DNA from: CAZVPF01 sp964628195
Lineage (GTDB): Bacteria > Planctomycetota > Phycisphaerae > Sedimentisphaerales > Anaerohalosphaeraceae
Direction of reading: 5' to 3'
DNA length: 64,000 nucleotides
Assembly: GCA_964628195.1 (NCBI GenBank)
Contig: CAZVPF010000013.1
Span: 13,742-77,741, forward strand
Notes under the pieces: generated by a model
Database searches by the model: none
The model's input: the letters and a program-made list of their open reading frames with translations, nothing else
Told to the model about the DNA's origin: nothing
Position numbers and translations under genes: made by a program
Shown here: one piece after another, positions 1 to 8,504 of the stretch
Numbering within the stretch: position 1 is the first letter of the stretch
Layout: every line of letters starts with the position of its first letter

Positions 1-796
1 TAGCCTGTGCCTTAGGCCCAAACAAAACAACGCGTTCCTTGCCCTGGTGTGCCGTCTTATGCGTAGCCGGTTTATACACCCAAACCTTGCCTGCGGTATC
101 TATATCAACCGGCCTCATTATCACAAGCTCCCCGCTCCGCGCACCGGTAAGCTGCTGCAGTTGCACCATTGCCCAAATCTGCGGAGAAACATACGGTTCG
201 ATTGCATCGATATGCTCCTGCGGCACGGGCTTTACCGGCTCTGATTCCCGCGCCGAACTTCTGCCTTTTTTCAAACCCGACACTGTCTGCAGGTTCTGAT
301 ATATACTTCCGGGCAGTATTTCCTGCTCGGCGGACCAGCGGAACATCCGCTTTATCCGCCCTACCATTTTATTGACATTTGTCCTGCACCAGCCTTTGGC
401 AATCATATTCTTTCGCACCGCAATCAATGACCGCGGCCCGAACTCAACGGCATTACTGTAACCGTACAATTCCTTCAACGGCCTCATCGCCTGGCGGATA
501 TTGCTCTGCTCATATGTCGAACTGCCGTCGGGCCGGACATAATATTCCTGAACATGGTCCCAGTATCGGGCGATCACCTCAGCGATAGTAACTTCCTGCT
601 GCAGGGCATCAGTTTGCATACCGCCGGAAATCCATTCGGCGATTGTGCGGTTGTAGTTCTGCTCGGTTTCCTCCTCGCCGTACGGGCCGAAATATACTGC
701 CTTTCCGCCGAGTACGGCATAACCCTGGCCTGACGCTTTGTGGTGGCGAAGTTTGGGAATTCTTTTCGGTTTTCTTGATTTGATTTTCACAGTCAC
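1..796 (-). CDS. Tyrosine recombinase (phage-type integrase), C-terminus beyond the window
   Basis: Site-specific DNA strand exchange by a tyrosine recombinase, probably integrating the element it lies on. I translated this frame by hand: it is open from a GTG at 796 to the left edge, 265 codons without a stop. The N-terminal part (about residues 20-75) is a basic AP2/arm-type DNA-binding region, residues 70-180 look like a SAM-like core-binding domain, and the catalytic domain begins near 200. The first catalytic Arg is in LTGARSGEL (Arg about 220) and the beta-hairpin Lys region follows in THKTAHQGKER. The HxxR and Tyr motifs would lie outside the window. The GTG is preceded by an AAAGGA ribosome site about 8 bases away. 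It reads away from tRNA-Asn, the usual layout when the tRNA 3' end is the attachment site. Confidence 0.85.
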   Translation of the reverse strand, partial: MTVKIKSRKPKRIPKLRHHKASGQGYAVLGGKAVYFGPYGEEETEQNYNRTIAEWISGGMQTDALQQEVTIAEVIARYWDHVQEYYVRPDGSSTYEQSNIRQAMRPLKELYGYSNAVEFGPRSLIAVRKNMIAKGWCRTNVNKMVGRIKRMFRWSAEQEILPGSIYQNLQTVSGLKKGRSSARESEPVKPVPQEHIDAIEPYVSPQIWAMVQLQQLTGARSGELVIMRPVDIDTAGKVWVYKPATHKTAHQGKERVVLFGPKAQA

Positions 797-907
797 GACT
801 TTTTCCTTTCAAAAAAGAGTAGTTATACTTCTTTAAAAAAGGGTTTAAGCCGCTCTGCGATTCAGGCAGGTTGCCGTAACTTACGACCTCGGCGAAACTT
901 ACAAAAC

Positions 908-935
908 TCCCCGAGTAGGGCTCGAACCTACGACC
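908..935. other. Probable attachment site in the 3' half of tRNA-Asn
   Basis: Inference from context. An integrase gene starts 112 bases away and reads outward, and tRNA 3' ends with their T-arms are favoured integration targets. The other copy of the core would have to lie left of the window, so its extent cannot be defined here. Confidence 0.4.
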
Positions 936-979
936 TAGCGGTTAACAGCCGCTCGCTCTACCAATTGAGCTATCGGGGA
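908..979 (-). tRNA. tRNA-Asn (anticodon GTT)
   Basis: Read on the minus strand this folds as a standard cloverleaf. The acceptor arms are TCCCCGA and TCGGGGA, the D-arm is AGCTCAATTGGTAGAGC, the anticodon loop CTGTTAA carries GTT, and the T-arm contains GGTTCGAGCCC. CCA is not encoded. The discriminator base would be G at 908. It is 111 bases upstream of the integrase start. Confidence 0.95.
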
Positions 980-1072
980 AAACTCAATAAAAAATATATT
1001 ATCCATAATCTGCAATATTTGTCAAGGGCCGGGGTAAAAAATTAGCGACAAGAACAAAAAAATCATAAAGTG

Positions 1073-1101
1073 TGGACAAATACGGGCTGATTTAGTAATA
1101 T
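1073..1101 (+). promoter_or_regulatory. Sigma-70-type promoter for the kinase operon
   Basis: TGGACA, 17 bases, TAATAT. It is about 75 bases upstream of the kinase ATG. A small CGGGC/GCCCG hairpin (1109-1129) lies in the predicted leader. Confidence 0.5.
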
Positions 1102-1174
1102 AGAACATCGGGCTTTTGATCCCTGCCCGATTGTATTAATTGTAGAGGCTAAATATACATTATAGGACCTTTGC

Positions 1175-2026
1175 ATGCCTAAACAAATGCTTGATATTGA
1201 TGGATTTACGATAATTAAACGTCTCGGCGTAGGCGCAAGGACAACAATTTACCTTGCCCGGGACGACATGACCAAAGAGACGGTCGCGCTGAAACGGGCC
1301 GTTATCGAGAGCGATGAGGACATGCGCATTGTCGAGCAAATCGAGACAGAATACAAAGTCTCGCGACAGATAGACCATAATTATGTCCGAAAATGCAAAA
1401 AAATCTCAAAAAAGCGTAAAATGCTCCGGTGCAGCGAGGTTTTGCTTTCCATGGAGCTATTCGACGGAACCAGCCTTGAAGATGCAAAATCCCTGTCGCT
1501 CGGCGATGTTCTGCTTATCTTCCGCATGGTCGCTACCGGCCTTAACGCTATGCATCAGCAGGGCTGGGTTCACTGCGATATCAAACCCAACAACATCCTA
1601 ATCAGTCCTGAGGGCGCAATTAAAATAATCGACCTCGGCCAGAGCTGCCGAATCGGGGACATCAAGAAACGCATCCAGGGCACGCCGGATTACATAGCCC
1701 CTGAACAGGTCAAGCGGGAGCCCATCGGGCACCGCACAGATATATTCAACCTCGGCGCGACAATGTACTGGGCTCTTACGGGTAAAAACGTACCTACGCT
1801 GATCCCGCAAAAAACCGGTTACGGCATGCCCACCATCCAGGTCAAAGAATTCAAACAGCCCCATGAGCTTCACCAGCGTATACCACGGGGCGTCTCGGAC
1901 ATAGTAATGCAATGCGTAGCCGAAAGACCGGGCGACCGCCCGGCCAGCATGTCCGAACTTATCACAAGATTCGATGTTCAAATAAGAAAAATATTCGGAA
2001 AAAGAAGTGCCAGAAACAGCAACTGA
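1175..2026 (+). CDS. Serine/threonine protein kinase (Hanks type), cytoplasmic
   Basis: Transfers phosphate from ATP to Ser or Thr on unknown partners. The 283 residues are a single kinase domain with no membrane segment or sensor domain. Visible motifs are a glycine loop at GVGART (18-23), the VALK lysine (Lys40), the catalytic loop HCDIKPNN (Asp135, Asn140), DLG in place of DFG (Asp153), and the activation segment ending GTPDYIAPEQ (169-178). All catalytic residues are present, so it should be active. The 3' end overlaps the start of the next gene, a PPP-like phosphatase, by 20 bases, so the two are probably translated together and act on the same target. The target is unknown. Confidence 0.9.
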   Translation: MPKQMLDIDGFTIIKRLGVGARTTIYLARDDMTKETVALKRAVIESDEDMRIVEQIETEYKVSRQIDHNYVRKCKKISKKRKMLRCSEVLLSMELFDGTSLEDAKSLSLGDVLLIFRMVATGLNAMHQQGWVHCDIKPNNILISPEGAIKIIDLGQSCRIGDIKKRIQGTPDYIAPEQVKREPIGHRTDIFNLGATMYWALTGKNVPTLIPQKTGYGMPTIQVKEFKQPHELHQRIPRGVSDIVMQCVAERPGDRPASMSELITRFDVQIRKIFGKRSARNSN

Positions 2027-2867
2027 AAAAACCGTCGAGCTTTTCGCCCTTGCCGCAGAGGCTAATTTCAACGACAAGTATCGAAAAGGAAATCTTATCG
2101 AACTGCCCGAAAAAGGCGATGTCGTTGTAACAGGCGATATACACGGTCATCGAAGAAATTTCGAGCGGATAGTGTCATACTGCGACCTCGAAGCGAACCC
2201 GGAAAGGCACCTTGTATTGCAGGAGATAATACACGGCGGCCCGCAGGACGGGCAGGGAGGCTGTCTTTCGTACCAGCTTCTTTTCGATGTGCTCCGATTC
2301 AAGCTGCAATATCCCGACCGGGTGCATATCATTATGAGCAACCATGATACGGCATGTATATGCAAAAGCAATGTAGCAAAAAACGGGCAGGAAATGAACC
2401 GCTCGATGCGAAAAGCCATGCACAAGGAATTCGGGGACAGCTTTGAGCAAGTCGACGATGCGCTACGGGACTGCCTGATATCCGAACCCCTGGCGGTACG
2501 AACTGCCAACGGTTTGTGGATATCTCATTCGCTTCCCGCAGACCGCTTTATAGACGTATTCGACATGACGGTTTTCAGCAAGGAGCTTAACGTTGAAGAC
2601 CTGATAAGGCCGGGCTCTGCATACCTGCTGACCTGGGGCAGGCGGCAGTCGGAAGAAGGCATCGAAAAACTGGCAGAACTGTTCAAGGCCAACATGTTCA
2701 TACTCGGCCATCAGCCGCAGGAAAACGGCTGGACAAAGATCGGTCAAAGGCTGATAATCATCGCATCCGAGCATAATCACGGCTGCCTGGTTCGCTTTGA
2801 CCTGTCGAAAAATTACTCAATGACTGAAATGACCGAAAACATAGTCAGGCTCGCATCGATTGGCTGA
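2007..2867 (+). CDS. Calcineurin-like (PPP-type) metallophosphoesterase
   Basis: Predicted metal-dependent phosphatase that may reverse the kinase encoded just upstream. Motifs are GDIHGH (43-48) for the first metal-ligand set, SNHD (111-114) where PPP enzymes have GNHE, a conserved-looking ISHS, and a late GHQP. The usual GDxxDRG is altered: the corresponding stretch reads EIIHGGPQ, so one metal ligand may differ. The start is a GTG inside the kinase gene, with a purine-rich GGAAAAAGA upstream. The 286-residue length is ordinary. The substrate is unknown, and protein phosphatase activity is inferred from the neighbour. Confidence 0.75.
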   Translation: MPETATEKTVELFALAAEANFNDKYRKGNLIELPEKGDVVVTGDIHGHRRNFERIVSYCDLEANPERHLVLQEIIHGGPQDGQGGCLSYQLLFDVLRFKLQYPDRVHIIMSNHDTACICKSNVAKNGQEMNRSMRKAMHKEFGDSFEQVDDALRDCLISEPLAVRTANGLWISHSLPADRFIDVFDMTVFSKELNVEDLIRPGSAYLLTWGRRQSEEGIEKLAELFKANMFILGHQPQENGWTKIGQRLIIIASEHNHGCLVRFDLSKNYSMTEMTENIVRLASIG

Positions 2868-2912
2868 AAGTGACACAAGCTCATATTCCTAACAATAACT
2901 AAGGATTGAATT

Positions 2913-4151
2913 TTGTTCTGGGAAATATACACTTACATAGCCGGCCTGACGCTCTTTACCCAGGCTGTCTTCATCATCCAGGCCTTCAATAACTACCGCT
3001 ACGCAAAAAACGAGATAATCAAAAAACGCAAAACGACCGGACCCAAAACACTGCTGACCGTTCCGTGCAAGGGCACCGAGCCAACATTTGAAAAAAACAT
3101 CCGCTCTTTCTTCGAGCTCGACTACGAAAACTACCTTCTGTGCTTCGTAGTACAGGAAACCGAGGACCATGCTTACTTACAGCTTTGCAAACTCAAAAAC
3201 GAGCTCGAAACCGCCTCTAAAGCCCTTGAGGTCCGGGTTCTCGTCGCAGGCCTTGCCTCGGGCTGCAGCCAGAAAATTCACAACCTTCTCTACTCATGCG
3301 AAAATGCTCCTGAGGACGTCGAGATATTCGCTTTCGCCGATTCCGACGCATGTATGAAACCCGACTGGCTAAGCAGGCTCGTCTACCCGCTGCGAAAAAC
3401 AAAGCGTGGAGCAACGACAGGATACCGCTGGTTCGTACCTTCCGAGAACAACCTTGCCTCGCTTGCCCTGTCAGCAATCAACGCCAAAGTCGCACAGCTC
3501 CTGGGCAACACCCATTTCAACCAGGCGTGGGGCGGATCAATGGCGATTCGCAAGGAAACGTTCTACTCAACAGGACTCGATAAAATATGGCAAGGCGCGA
3601 TCAGCGACGATCTGTGCCTTTCATGGGCGGTCAAAAAGGCCGGGCGAAAAGTGGTGTTCGTGCCGGGCTGCCTGGTGGCTTCTCATGAAAAAACAGACTG
3701 GCCCAAACTTTTTGAGTTCGCCCGAAGGCAGTTTATCATAACCCGAATAACAACACCCGGCACATGGTGGTTTGGTTTCCTTAGCAGCATATACGCTGTC
3801 GCCGGAGTCTGGGTCGGCCTGGCCATAGCTGCCTGGGCCGCGGTCGAGGGAAAAAGATTCACGTGGCTGTACGCCTTAGTACCTCTTCTGTTTCTTGCAG
3901 GCCAGCTTTACCGTGCAATACTCAGGCAAAATATGATAAAGCGAATACTGCCTGAAGAGACAGAGAGTTGCAGAGTCGCCGCATTTGCCGATATCGCCGG
4001 AAATCTCGCCTGGTCATGGCTGATGCTGATACTGATCGCAAGCTCCGCACTGGGCAGGAAAATAACATGGAGGGGAATAACCTACAGGATAAAAAGCCCG
4101 ACAGAGACCGAGATAATCCCGGATAAAACAGAAACTTCGGCTACAGGCTAA
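2913..4151 (+). CDS. Membrane glycosyltransferase, GT2/GT21 (ceramide-glucosyltransferase-like)
   Basis: Probably moves a sugar from a nucleotide sugar to a lipid acceptor at the inner membrane. There is an N-terminal membrane helix (about 1-22), a GT-A catalytic domain with FADSDACMKPDWL (metal-binding Asp pair), GGSMAIRKETF and SDDLCLS, then RRQF in place of the family Q/RxxRW. Two or three C-terminal membrane helices follow (about 280-400). This arrangement matches the ceramide glucosyltransferase and HpnI branch. The start is TTG with AAGGA 7 bases upstream. It follows the phosphatase by 45 bases, so it probably belongs to the kinase operon. The acceptor, possibly a hopanoid or sphingolipid-like lipid, is a guess. 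Confidence 0.75.
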   Translation: MFWEIYTYIAGLTLFTQAVFIIQAFNNYRYAKNEIIKKRKTTGPKTLLTVPCKGTEPTFEKNIRSFFELDYENYLLCFVVQETEDHAYLQLCKLKNELETASKALEVRVLVAGLASGCSQKIHNLLYSCENAPEDVEIFAFADSDACMKPDWLSRLVYPLRKTKRGATTGYRWFVPSENNLASLALSAINAKVAQLLGNTHFNQAWGGSMAIRKETFYSTGLDKIWQGAISDDLCLSWAVKKAGRKVVFVPGCLVASHEKTDWPKLFEFARRQFIITRITTPGTWWFGFLSSIYAVAGVWVGLAIAAWAAVEGKRFTWLYALVPLLFLAGQLYRAILRQNMIKRILPEETESCRVAAFADIAGNLAWSWLMLILIASSALGRKITWRGITYRIKSPTETEIIPDKTETSATG

Positions 4152-4189
4152 AAACACTTTCAGCGGCTTGGCAAATATCGCAAGACTCT

Positions 4190-5260
4190 CTATTCGAGAT
4201 CCTCTTCGTCTTCGCCCGGCCCGAATATCAGCATCTGGTTTTTGCCTTTTTTCTTCGCTTCGAGCAGACCCTGGTCGGCCTTGTCGAAAAGCTCCTCGAC
4301 GGTTTGCCCGTCCTTGGGGTAAGTGGCAAGCCCGCCGCTTATCGTCAAAACTCCTTTGCCCTCCGGGCCGAGGAATGAAAGCTCGGCACTTATTACCTCC
4401 TTACGGAAACGCTCTGCGATAGCCATAGCTTCACGCGGATGCTTTGACCTCGAACTGCGTCTCTCGGCTCCTTCGCTCTCCGGGTTCAGCTTCACTCGCG
4501 AATCCGACGGCAGATCCCAGAACACGACCGCAAACTCATCGCCGCCTATCCTTCCGATCAGGTCATGTTCCCTGCAGCAACGCTTCATCATCACCGCGAC
4601 CTGCTTGATAACATTATCACCTACAAGGTGGCCGAAATTATCGTTATACTTCTTAAAATTATCGATATCGAAAATAAGCACAGTAACCGAAAGCTCCCGG
4701 TCCCCGGAATACTGCAATATCTGGTGCAAAAACTCCATCACGTACCGCCTGTTCTTTAGACCGGTCAGGTCGTCACGCGTGGCAAGCCTCTCGAGTTCCC
4801 TGATCCGTCTGTCTTTCCAGTCCGGACGCAGCATCTCTTTTTTCTTCTCGCTGATAGTCTCGCCCTGCAGACCGGAGCCGAACATTTCACCCAGGTCAAG
4901 CGGCGAAATGAAATATTCATCTGCAAGTTTAGCCCCCGTTTCTTTTCGCGAAACTATCTGCCTTGCCCTCGGCTCTTCGTGCATTTGCGCGAGAAGATAG
5001 ACCTTGCACCCCTGCCCAACTCTTGCCAGGGTTTCAAGTGCCGATTCGAGCCTGCCCTCAAAACAGCTCATCACCACGAAAACATCATCGAAACCGCCCC
5101 GGGCAGCAAGAGTGATAGCTTCGAGCATATCCGGAACCTGCTTGACGGACACGTTTTCACTGCCGGCTGGGCAGCTAACCGCATTTACCATATCACCCAC
5201 GACAAGCAGCCGCCTGGGTGAGCTTTCAATTTTTTCCGTTTCCGATGCCTGCATCGTCAA
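4190..5260 (-). CDS. Diguanylate cyclase (GGDEF) with receiver-like N-terminal domain
   Basis: Makes cyclic di-GMP from two GTP. The C-terminal half holds an intact GGDEF signature. An RxxD inhibitory site (REHD) lies exactly five residues upstream, so product feedback is expected. A basic insert of about 25 residues follows the GGDEF strand. Residues 15-130 resemble a receiver fold, but I cannot find the phospho-accepting Asp or the acidic pair, so it is probably a pseudo-receiver used for binding. The start overlaps the stop of the upstream gene in an ATGA (5257-5260), showing translational coupling. It converges on the glycosyltransferase at 4151. Confidence 0.9.
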   Translation of the reverse strand: MTMQASETEKIESSPRRLLVVGDMVNAVSCPAGSENVSVKQVPDMLEAITLAARGGFDDVFVVMSCFEGRLESALETLARVGQGCKVYLLAQMHEEPRARQIVSRKETGAKLADEYFISPLDLGEMFGSGLQGETISEKKKEMLRPDWKDRRIRELERLATRDDLTGLKNRRYVMEFLHQILQYSGDRELSVTVLIFDIDNFKKYNDNFGHLVGDNVIKQVAVMMKRCCREHDLIGRIGGDEFAVVFWDLPSDSRVKLNPESEGAERRSSRSKHPREAMAIAERFRKEVISAELSFLGPEGKGVLTISGGLATYPKDGQTVEELFDKADQGLLEAKKKGKNQMLIFGPGEDEEDLE

Positions 5261-5751
5261 CTCCCAAATAAGGCCTCTATTTCGGCCTTGGTAAGTGTCA
5301 CCTTATATTGCATATCGGCCTGTTCGCCCCTGCAATTGAAATGTTTTTCGCCCGATGTCCCTGAACGCACATTTGAAGCCCGGTTTTTAACGACCCCGGC
5401 AAAACCCGCAACCAGTTTGTGAAGCTGTGAGATATCATTAATATAAACGACATCACCGTTTTCAAATGGTCGCGAAACTGCGCTCTTGCCTGATTCTGAA
5501 ACAATGCAGCACTTAAAGCCCCTGTAAGCCTTGAAGTGATCTATGAAACGATATGCTTCATCTGCAACCGAACCTGCCGGCATAAGGACCAGAATATCCC
5601 CGCCCCGATTTGCAAGTACACAACCGGCAGCCTGGTAATAGTCGTCGCAAGGGATATTGACAACGCCCATTCTGTCAAGACAGAAACATGCCGACCCGCG
5701 AAAACTATCGGCGGGATTTGCTATAACCAGAACAGTTAAGTCCTTATCCAT
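5257..5751 (-). CDS. Receiver-like protein ending in a FliM-type CheY-binding peptide
   Basis: No family recognised with certainty. The fold pattern (alternating hydrophobic strands, e.g. LTVLVIAN and DILVLMPAG) is like a response-regulator receiver without its Asp. The last 12 residues, LTKAEIEALFGS, closely resemble the N-terminal LSQAEIDALLNG peptide of FliM, which binds phospho-CheY. I chose the ATG at 5751, 164 residues, because GGAAGG lies five bases upstream. A TTG at 5820 would add 23 residues but has no such site. It is coupled to the diguanylate cyclase, so the pair may link cyclic di-GMP with flagellar signalling. That role is inference. Confidence 0.6.
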   Translation of the reverse strand: MDKDLTVLVIANPADSFRGSACFCLDRMGVVNIPCDDYYQAAGCVLANRGGDILVLMPAGSVADEAYRFIDHFKAYRGFKCCIVSESGKSAVSRPFENGDVVYINDISQLHKLVAGFAGVVKNRASNVRSGTSGEKHFNCRGEQADMQYKVTLTKAEIEALFGS

Positions 5752-5933
5752 AAACACCTTCCATTGCACCCTTGCTCTTGCGGCAAGTAAAAACGGCAAG
5801 TTTTGCCCGTATTGCCTCAATAACCGATTTTAACGTATATATTGGAAAATGCAAATGAGAATTGAATTATTTCTAAAAACCTGCCCTGGCTAACCTGTAA
5901 GTTCAAAATGGTTTTTAAAAAAGCCCTTAAAAG

Positions 5934-7799
5934 CTAATTCTCAGGCAGAAAGGAGCGTCTTTCAAGGATATGCTCGGTATAAATGCTTTGCGGGTACAGG
6001 GAAAGGAATTTATTAAACGCCCGGCGGGTCTTTTCAAGCAGAAGCTCCTTTAATTCACTCTGCTCGGTCTCACGCCAGAGTTGTGAATAGACCACGCCTA
6101 ATTCGTATAATGCCTCTATGCCGCCGTCGCTTTGCGGAAAATCATTATGCAGCTTTGACAGTTTTTGTGCTCTTTCCGGCAGGTCAAAGTCCAGCATTGC
6201 CTGGGCAAGCAATAAATTATCTCTCAGCAAAGACTCTTGAGGCGTCTTAGCAAGGAGCTTCTCGATCTCGGAACGGTAGTTCAGGCTGTATGGATTTAGT
6301 ATCATAAACATCGCCAGCCTTTCCCTGCTTTGAACATCGTCTGTAAGGTTCTCCTCGAGCAGATGCAAGACCTTTACGATTCTGCGCCGAACCTCGTTTA
6401 ACTTAAGTTCGGTCATCACCGTATCGGGCGGCTTGCGAAAGACCGCAAGGAGCTTGTCCCTGACAGGCTCTTCGCTGCTGATCTCTTCAAGAAGGTTGTC
6501 AAGCATAACAAGCGCAACTTCACACAACTCTCTTGCCCTGTCGAACTCGCCCTGGCCTGCGAGATGTATCGCCATACGCCTCCTGGCCTCGAAAGACTCG
6601 GGGCTTTGCGGATAATCGTTGTACAGCTTAAACCATATAGGTCTGTTCTCATGGTGGGGATAGTCGCTGTGAAACCTTAAAATCTCGGTTTCACCCAGGG
6701 CCGGTATATCCGGCGCCATCTCCTTAAGTACCGCCTTGTAATACAAAGCTATGGGCATCCTGCCGCTTCCCGTGCGGTTTTCTATAAACAGGTTATACTG
6801 TTCGAGAAGCCACAGTCTTTTCGACTGAAACCTCAGGTTCTCAGGGACATTGAACCAGCTCGGCCACCGGTCATAACCAAGCTGTATCTGGATGTCGCTT
6901 ATAAGCTCGGCACGCAGCTTTTCACGGTCGGTCGGATAGAAAAAACCCGCAAGAAACTGCTTTGTCGATGGGTCATCCATTGCCCTGTTTATAACAGGTG
7001 TCATATTATGGTCGTGAAACTCCGGCACCTCCTCGGGGTTATTGCCCGCGACATAAAGCTGGTAATCAAGCTCGGCAAAACTTATCTGCGACTGGAATAT
7101 TCCTGCGGATATAAGCAAAAACCCCAGGCTGACACCCCATAAAAGGCCCGGCCTGTATCTTGTGAAATGCCCGATCCCCAGTACAATACCAGCGATTCCG
7201 AGCGAAGTTATCCATGCCCCAATCCACGGAGCGAAAGAAAAACCCCACCGCACAGGGTCGTAGCTGTGCGAATTGCCCAGGAACGCCCAGTAAAGTATAA
7301 CCGGTGCCATACAGAGCATTATGGAAATGAAACGCGACCTGAACCGCAAAGGCCTGCACGCCACGGCGATACACCCGATCAGCAGAACGAACCCGAAAAG
7401 CCCAAGTCTTGTTATCAGCACAAGTATAATCAGATGCGGCAGCGAGTGCCTGTAGCTCATAAGCTGCGACGCAAGCAAAGGCACAATCGCCATGATGCCC
7501 ATCGTAAGAGCAAGAACAACCATCTGCCACGGGTACTGATAAATACTCAGCGGGTTGTCGACAAACCGCCCCAGGCCCCACTCACTGAATTCATGAAACG
7601 TAAAAGGCTCGATCGAAAGCGCAGTGCCTGTAAGTATCTTCGACCAGAAAAGACACACGGCCGAATAGATAAGGATCGAAAGCCCCCAGTAACGCTTAAC
7701 GTTATTGTGGCTGTAGTGAAGGGTGGGCCCGACGGTCATAAACGTCTTGGCCGGTCCTGCTGACTTGTCTGCCCTGTTTTTAACAGCCTGGTCGGTCAT
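5934..7799 (-). CDS. Polytopic membrane protein with C-terminal TPR-like repeats
   Basis: Function unknown. The N-terminal 250 residues hold about seven hydrophobic segments (for example around residues 37-57, 93-113, 123-148, 158-172, 188-208 and 215-236). The rest is soluble and helical. The last 250 residues carry TPR-like units with paired patterns such as YPQSPESFEARRRMAIHLAG and FPQSDGGIEALYELGVVYSQ, as in YbgF/BamD-type scaffolds. It is downstream of the V-ATPase genes in the same direction, after an 88-base gap with a probable terminator, so it is likely a separate unit. The protein lacks a cleavable signal peptide. Confidence 0.6.
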   Translation of the reverse strand: MTDQAVKNRADKSAGPAKTFMTVGPTLHYSHNNVKRYWGLSILIYSAVCLFWSKILTGTALSIEPFTFHEFSEWGLGRFVDNPLSIYQYPWQMVVLALTMGIMAIVPLLASQLMSYRHSLPHLIILVLITRLGLFGFVLLIGCIAVACRPLRFRSRFISIMLCMAPVILYWAFLGNSHSYDPVRWGFSFAPWIGAWITSLGIAGIVLGIGHFTRYRPGLLWGVSLGFLLISAGIFQSQISFAELDYQLYVAGNNPEEVPEFHDHNMTPVINRAMDDPSTKQFLAGFFYPTDREKLRAELISDIQIQLGYDRWPSWFNVPENLRFQSKRLWLLEQYNLFIENRTGSGRMPIALYYKAVLKEMAPDIPALGETEILRFHSDYPHHENRPIWFKLYNDYPQSPESFEARRRMAIHLAGQGEFDRARELCEVALVMLDNLLEEISSEEPVRDKLLAVFRKPPDTVMTELKLNEVRRRIVKVLHLLEENLTDDVQSRERLAMFMILNPYSLNYRSEIEKLLAKTPQESLLRDNLLLAQAMLDFDLPERAQKLSKLHNDFPQSDGGIEALYELGVVYSQLWRETEQSELKELLLEKTRRAFNKFLSLYPQSIYTEHILERRSFLPEN

Positions 7800-7821
7800 A
7801 ACGCAAGCCTTTTTGAGTGTA

Positions 7822-7853
7822 TATAAAAATACAGCGGCCCGTATCGAGCCGCC
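7822..7853 (-). terminator. Intrinsic terminator at the end of the V-ATPase operon
   Basis: Minus-strand GCGGC/GCCGC stem with a nine-base loop, followed by TGTATTTTTAT. It lies 35 bases past the subunit D stop. The stem is short, so it may be leaky. Confidence 0.5.
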
Positions 7854-7887
7854 ACATTTTCAAATTTTCAAATATTCCAGATATTTA

Positions 7888-8502
7888 TCAGGAACGGATA
7901 ATATCCGTTATCTTCATCAGTCTGCTGATATTGTCCCTCTCCGCTTCGCCGAGCTTGGTGTTGATGTACTTTATCATCTCTTTCATCTCCGGTATCACGA
8001 CATGCTCGAGCACATTTACCCTTCGCCTTGTCGTCTGAAGCTCGGTAGCAAGAAGCTGCGACTGCTTCTCCTTGACCGCAAGCTCCATAAGGCTGTCGAA
8101 GGCCTTTTCCAGCGACCAAAGCGCCATATCAAGCTCTCCACTGGTCGTCGTGTAACCATAACAGATTATGTCACCCTCGATCTCTTTGCTTAACTGCGGA
8201 ACCTTAACGTTCATTATCGTCGCGAAATCTATCGCCAGCTTGAACTTTTTAGTGGGTATCTCAAGCGCAGCCCGCACGTCTTCAGGCTCCATTGTCGCCC
8301 TTGCCATCATAAACCGCCTCGTCGTATCGAGCAGTTCCTTCTCAACACGGTTGCGGAGAGGTTTTATCGCCCTGGCGATCTGCACAAGCTGACGCGAAAT
8401 CTCGTCACGCTTCTGGCTCAAAAGCCTGTGTCCGCGCGAAGCGAGCCCCACCCGCTTACGCAGGTTCAAAAGCTCCATTCTCGTGGCGTTTACATTATCC
8501 AT
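7888..8502 (-). CDS. atpD: V-type ATP synthase subunit D (central stalk)
   Basis: Central rotor shaft that connects the A3B3 catalytic head to the membrane ring. The protein is 204 residues, normal for the family. It is almost entirely helical with the N-terminal pattern ATRMELLNLRKRVGLASRGH and an RRVNVLEHVVIP segment near 165-175, both family hallmarks. It is the last gene of the operon, two bases after subunit B. Confidence 0.93.
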   Translation of the reverse strand: MDNVNATRMELLNLRKRVGLASRGHRLLSQKRDEISRQLVQIARAIKPLRNRVEKELLDTTRRFMMARATMEPEDVRAALEIPTKKFKLAIDFATIMNVKVPQLSKEIEGDIICYGYTTTSGELDMALWSLEKAFDSLMELAVKEKQSQLLATELQTTRRRVNVLEHVVIPEMKEMIKYINTKLGEAERDNISRLMKITDIIRS

Positions 8503-8504
8503 AC

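Noticed and set aside
4190..4422. Small plus-strand frames over the diguanylate cyclase 3' end
   Set aside because: They are antisense to the GGDEF domain and have no ribosome site.
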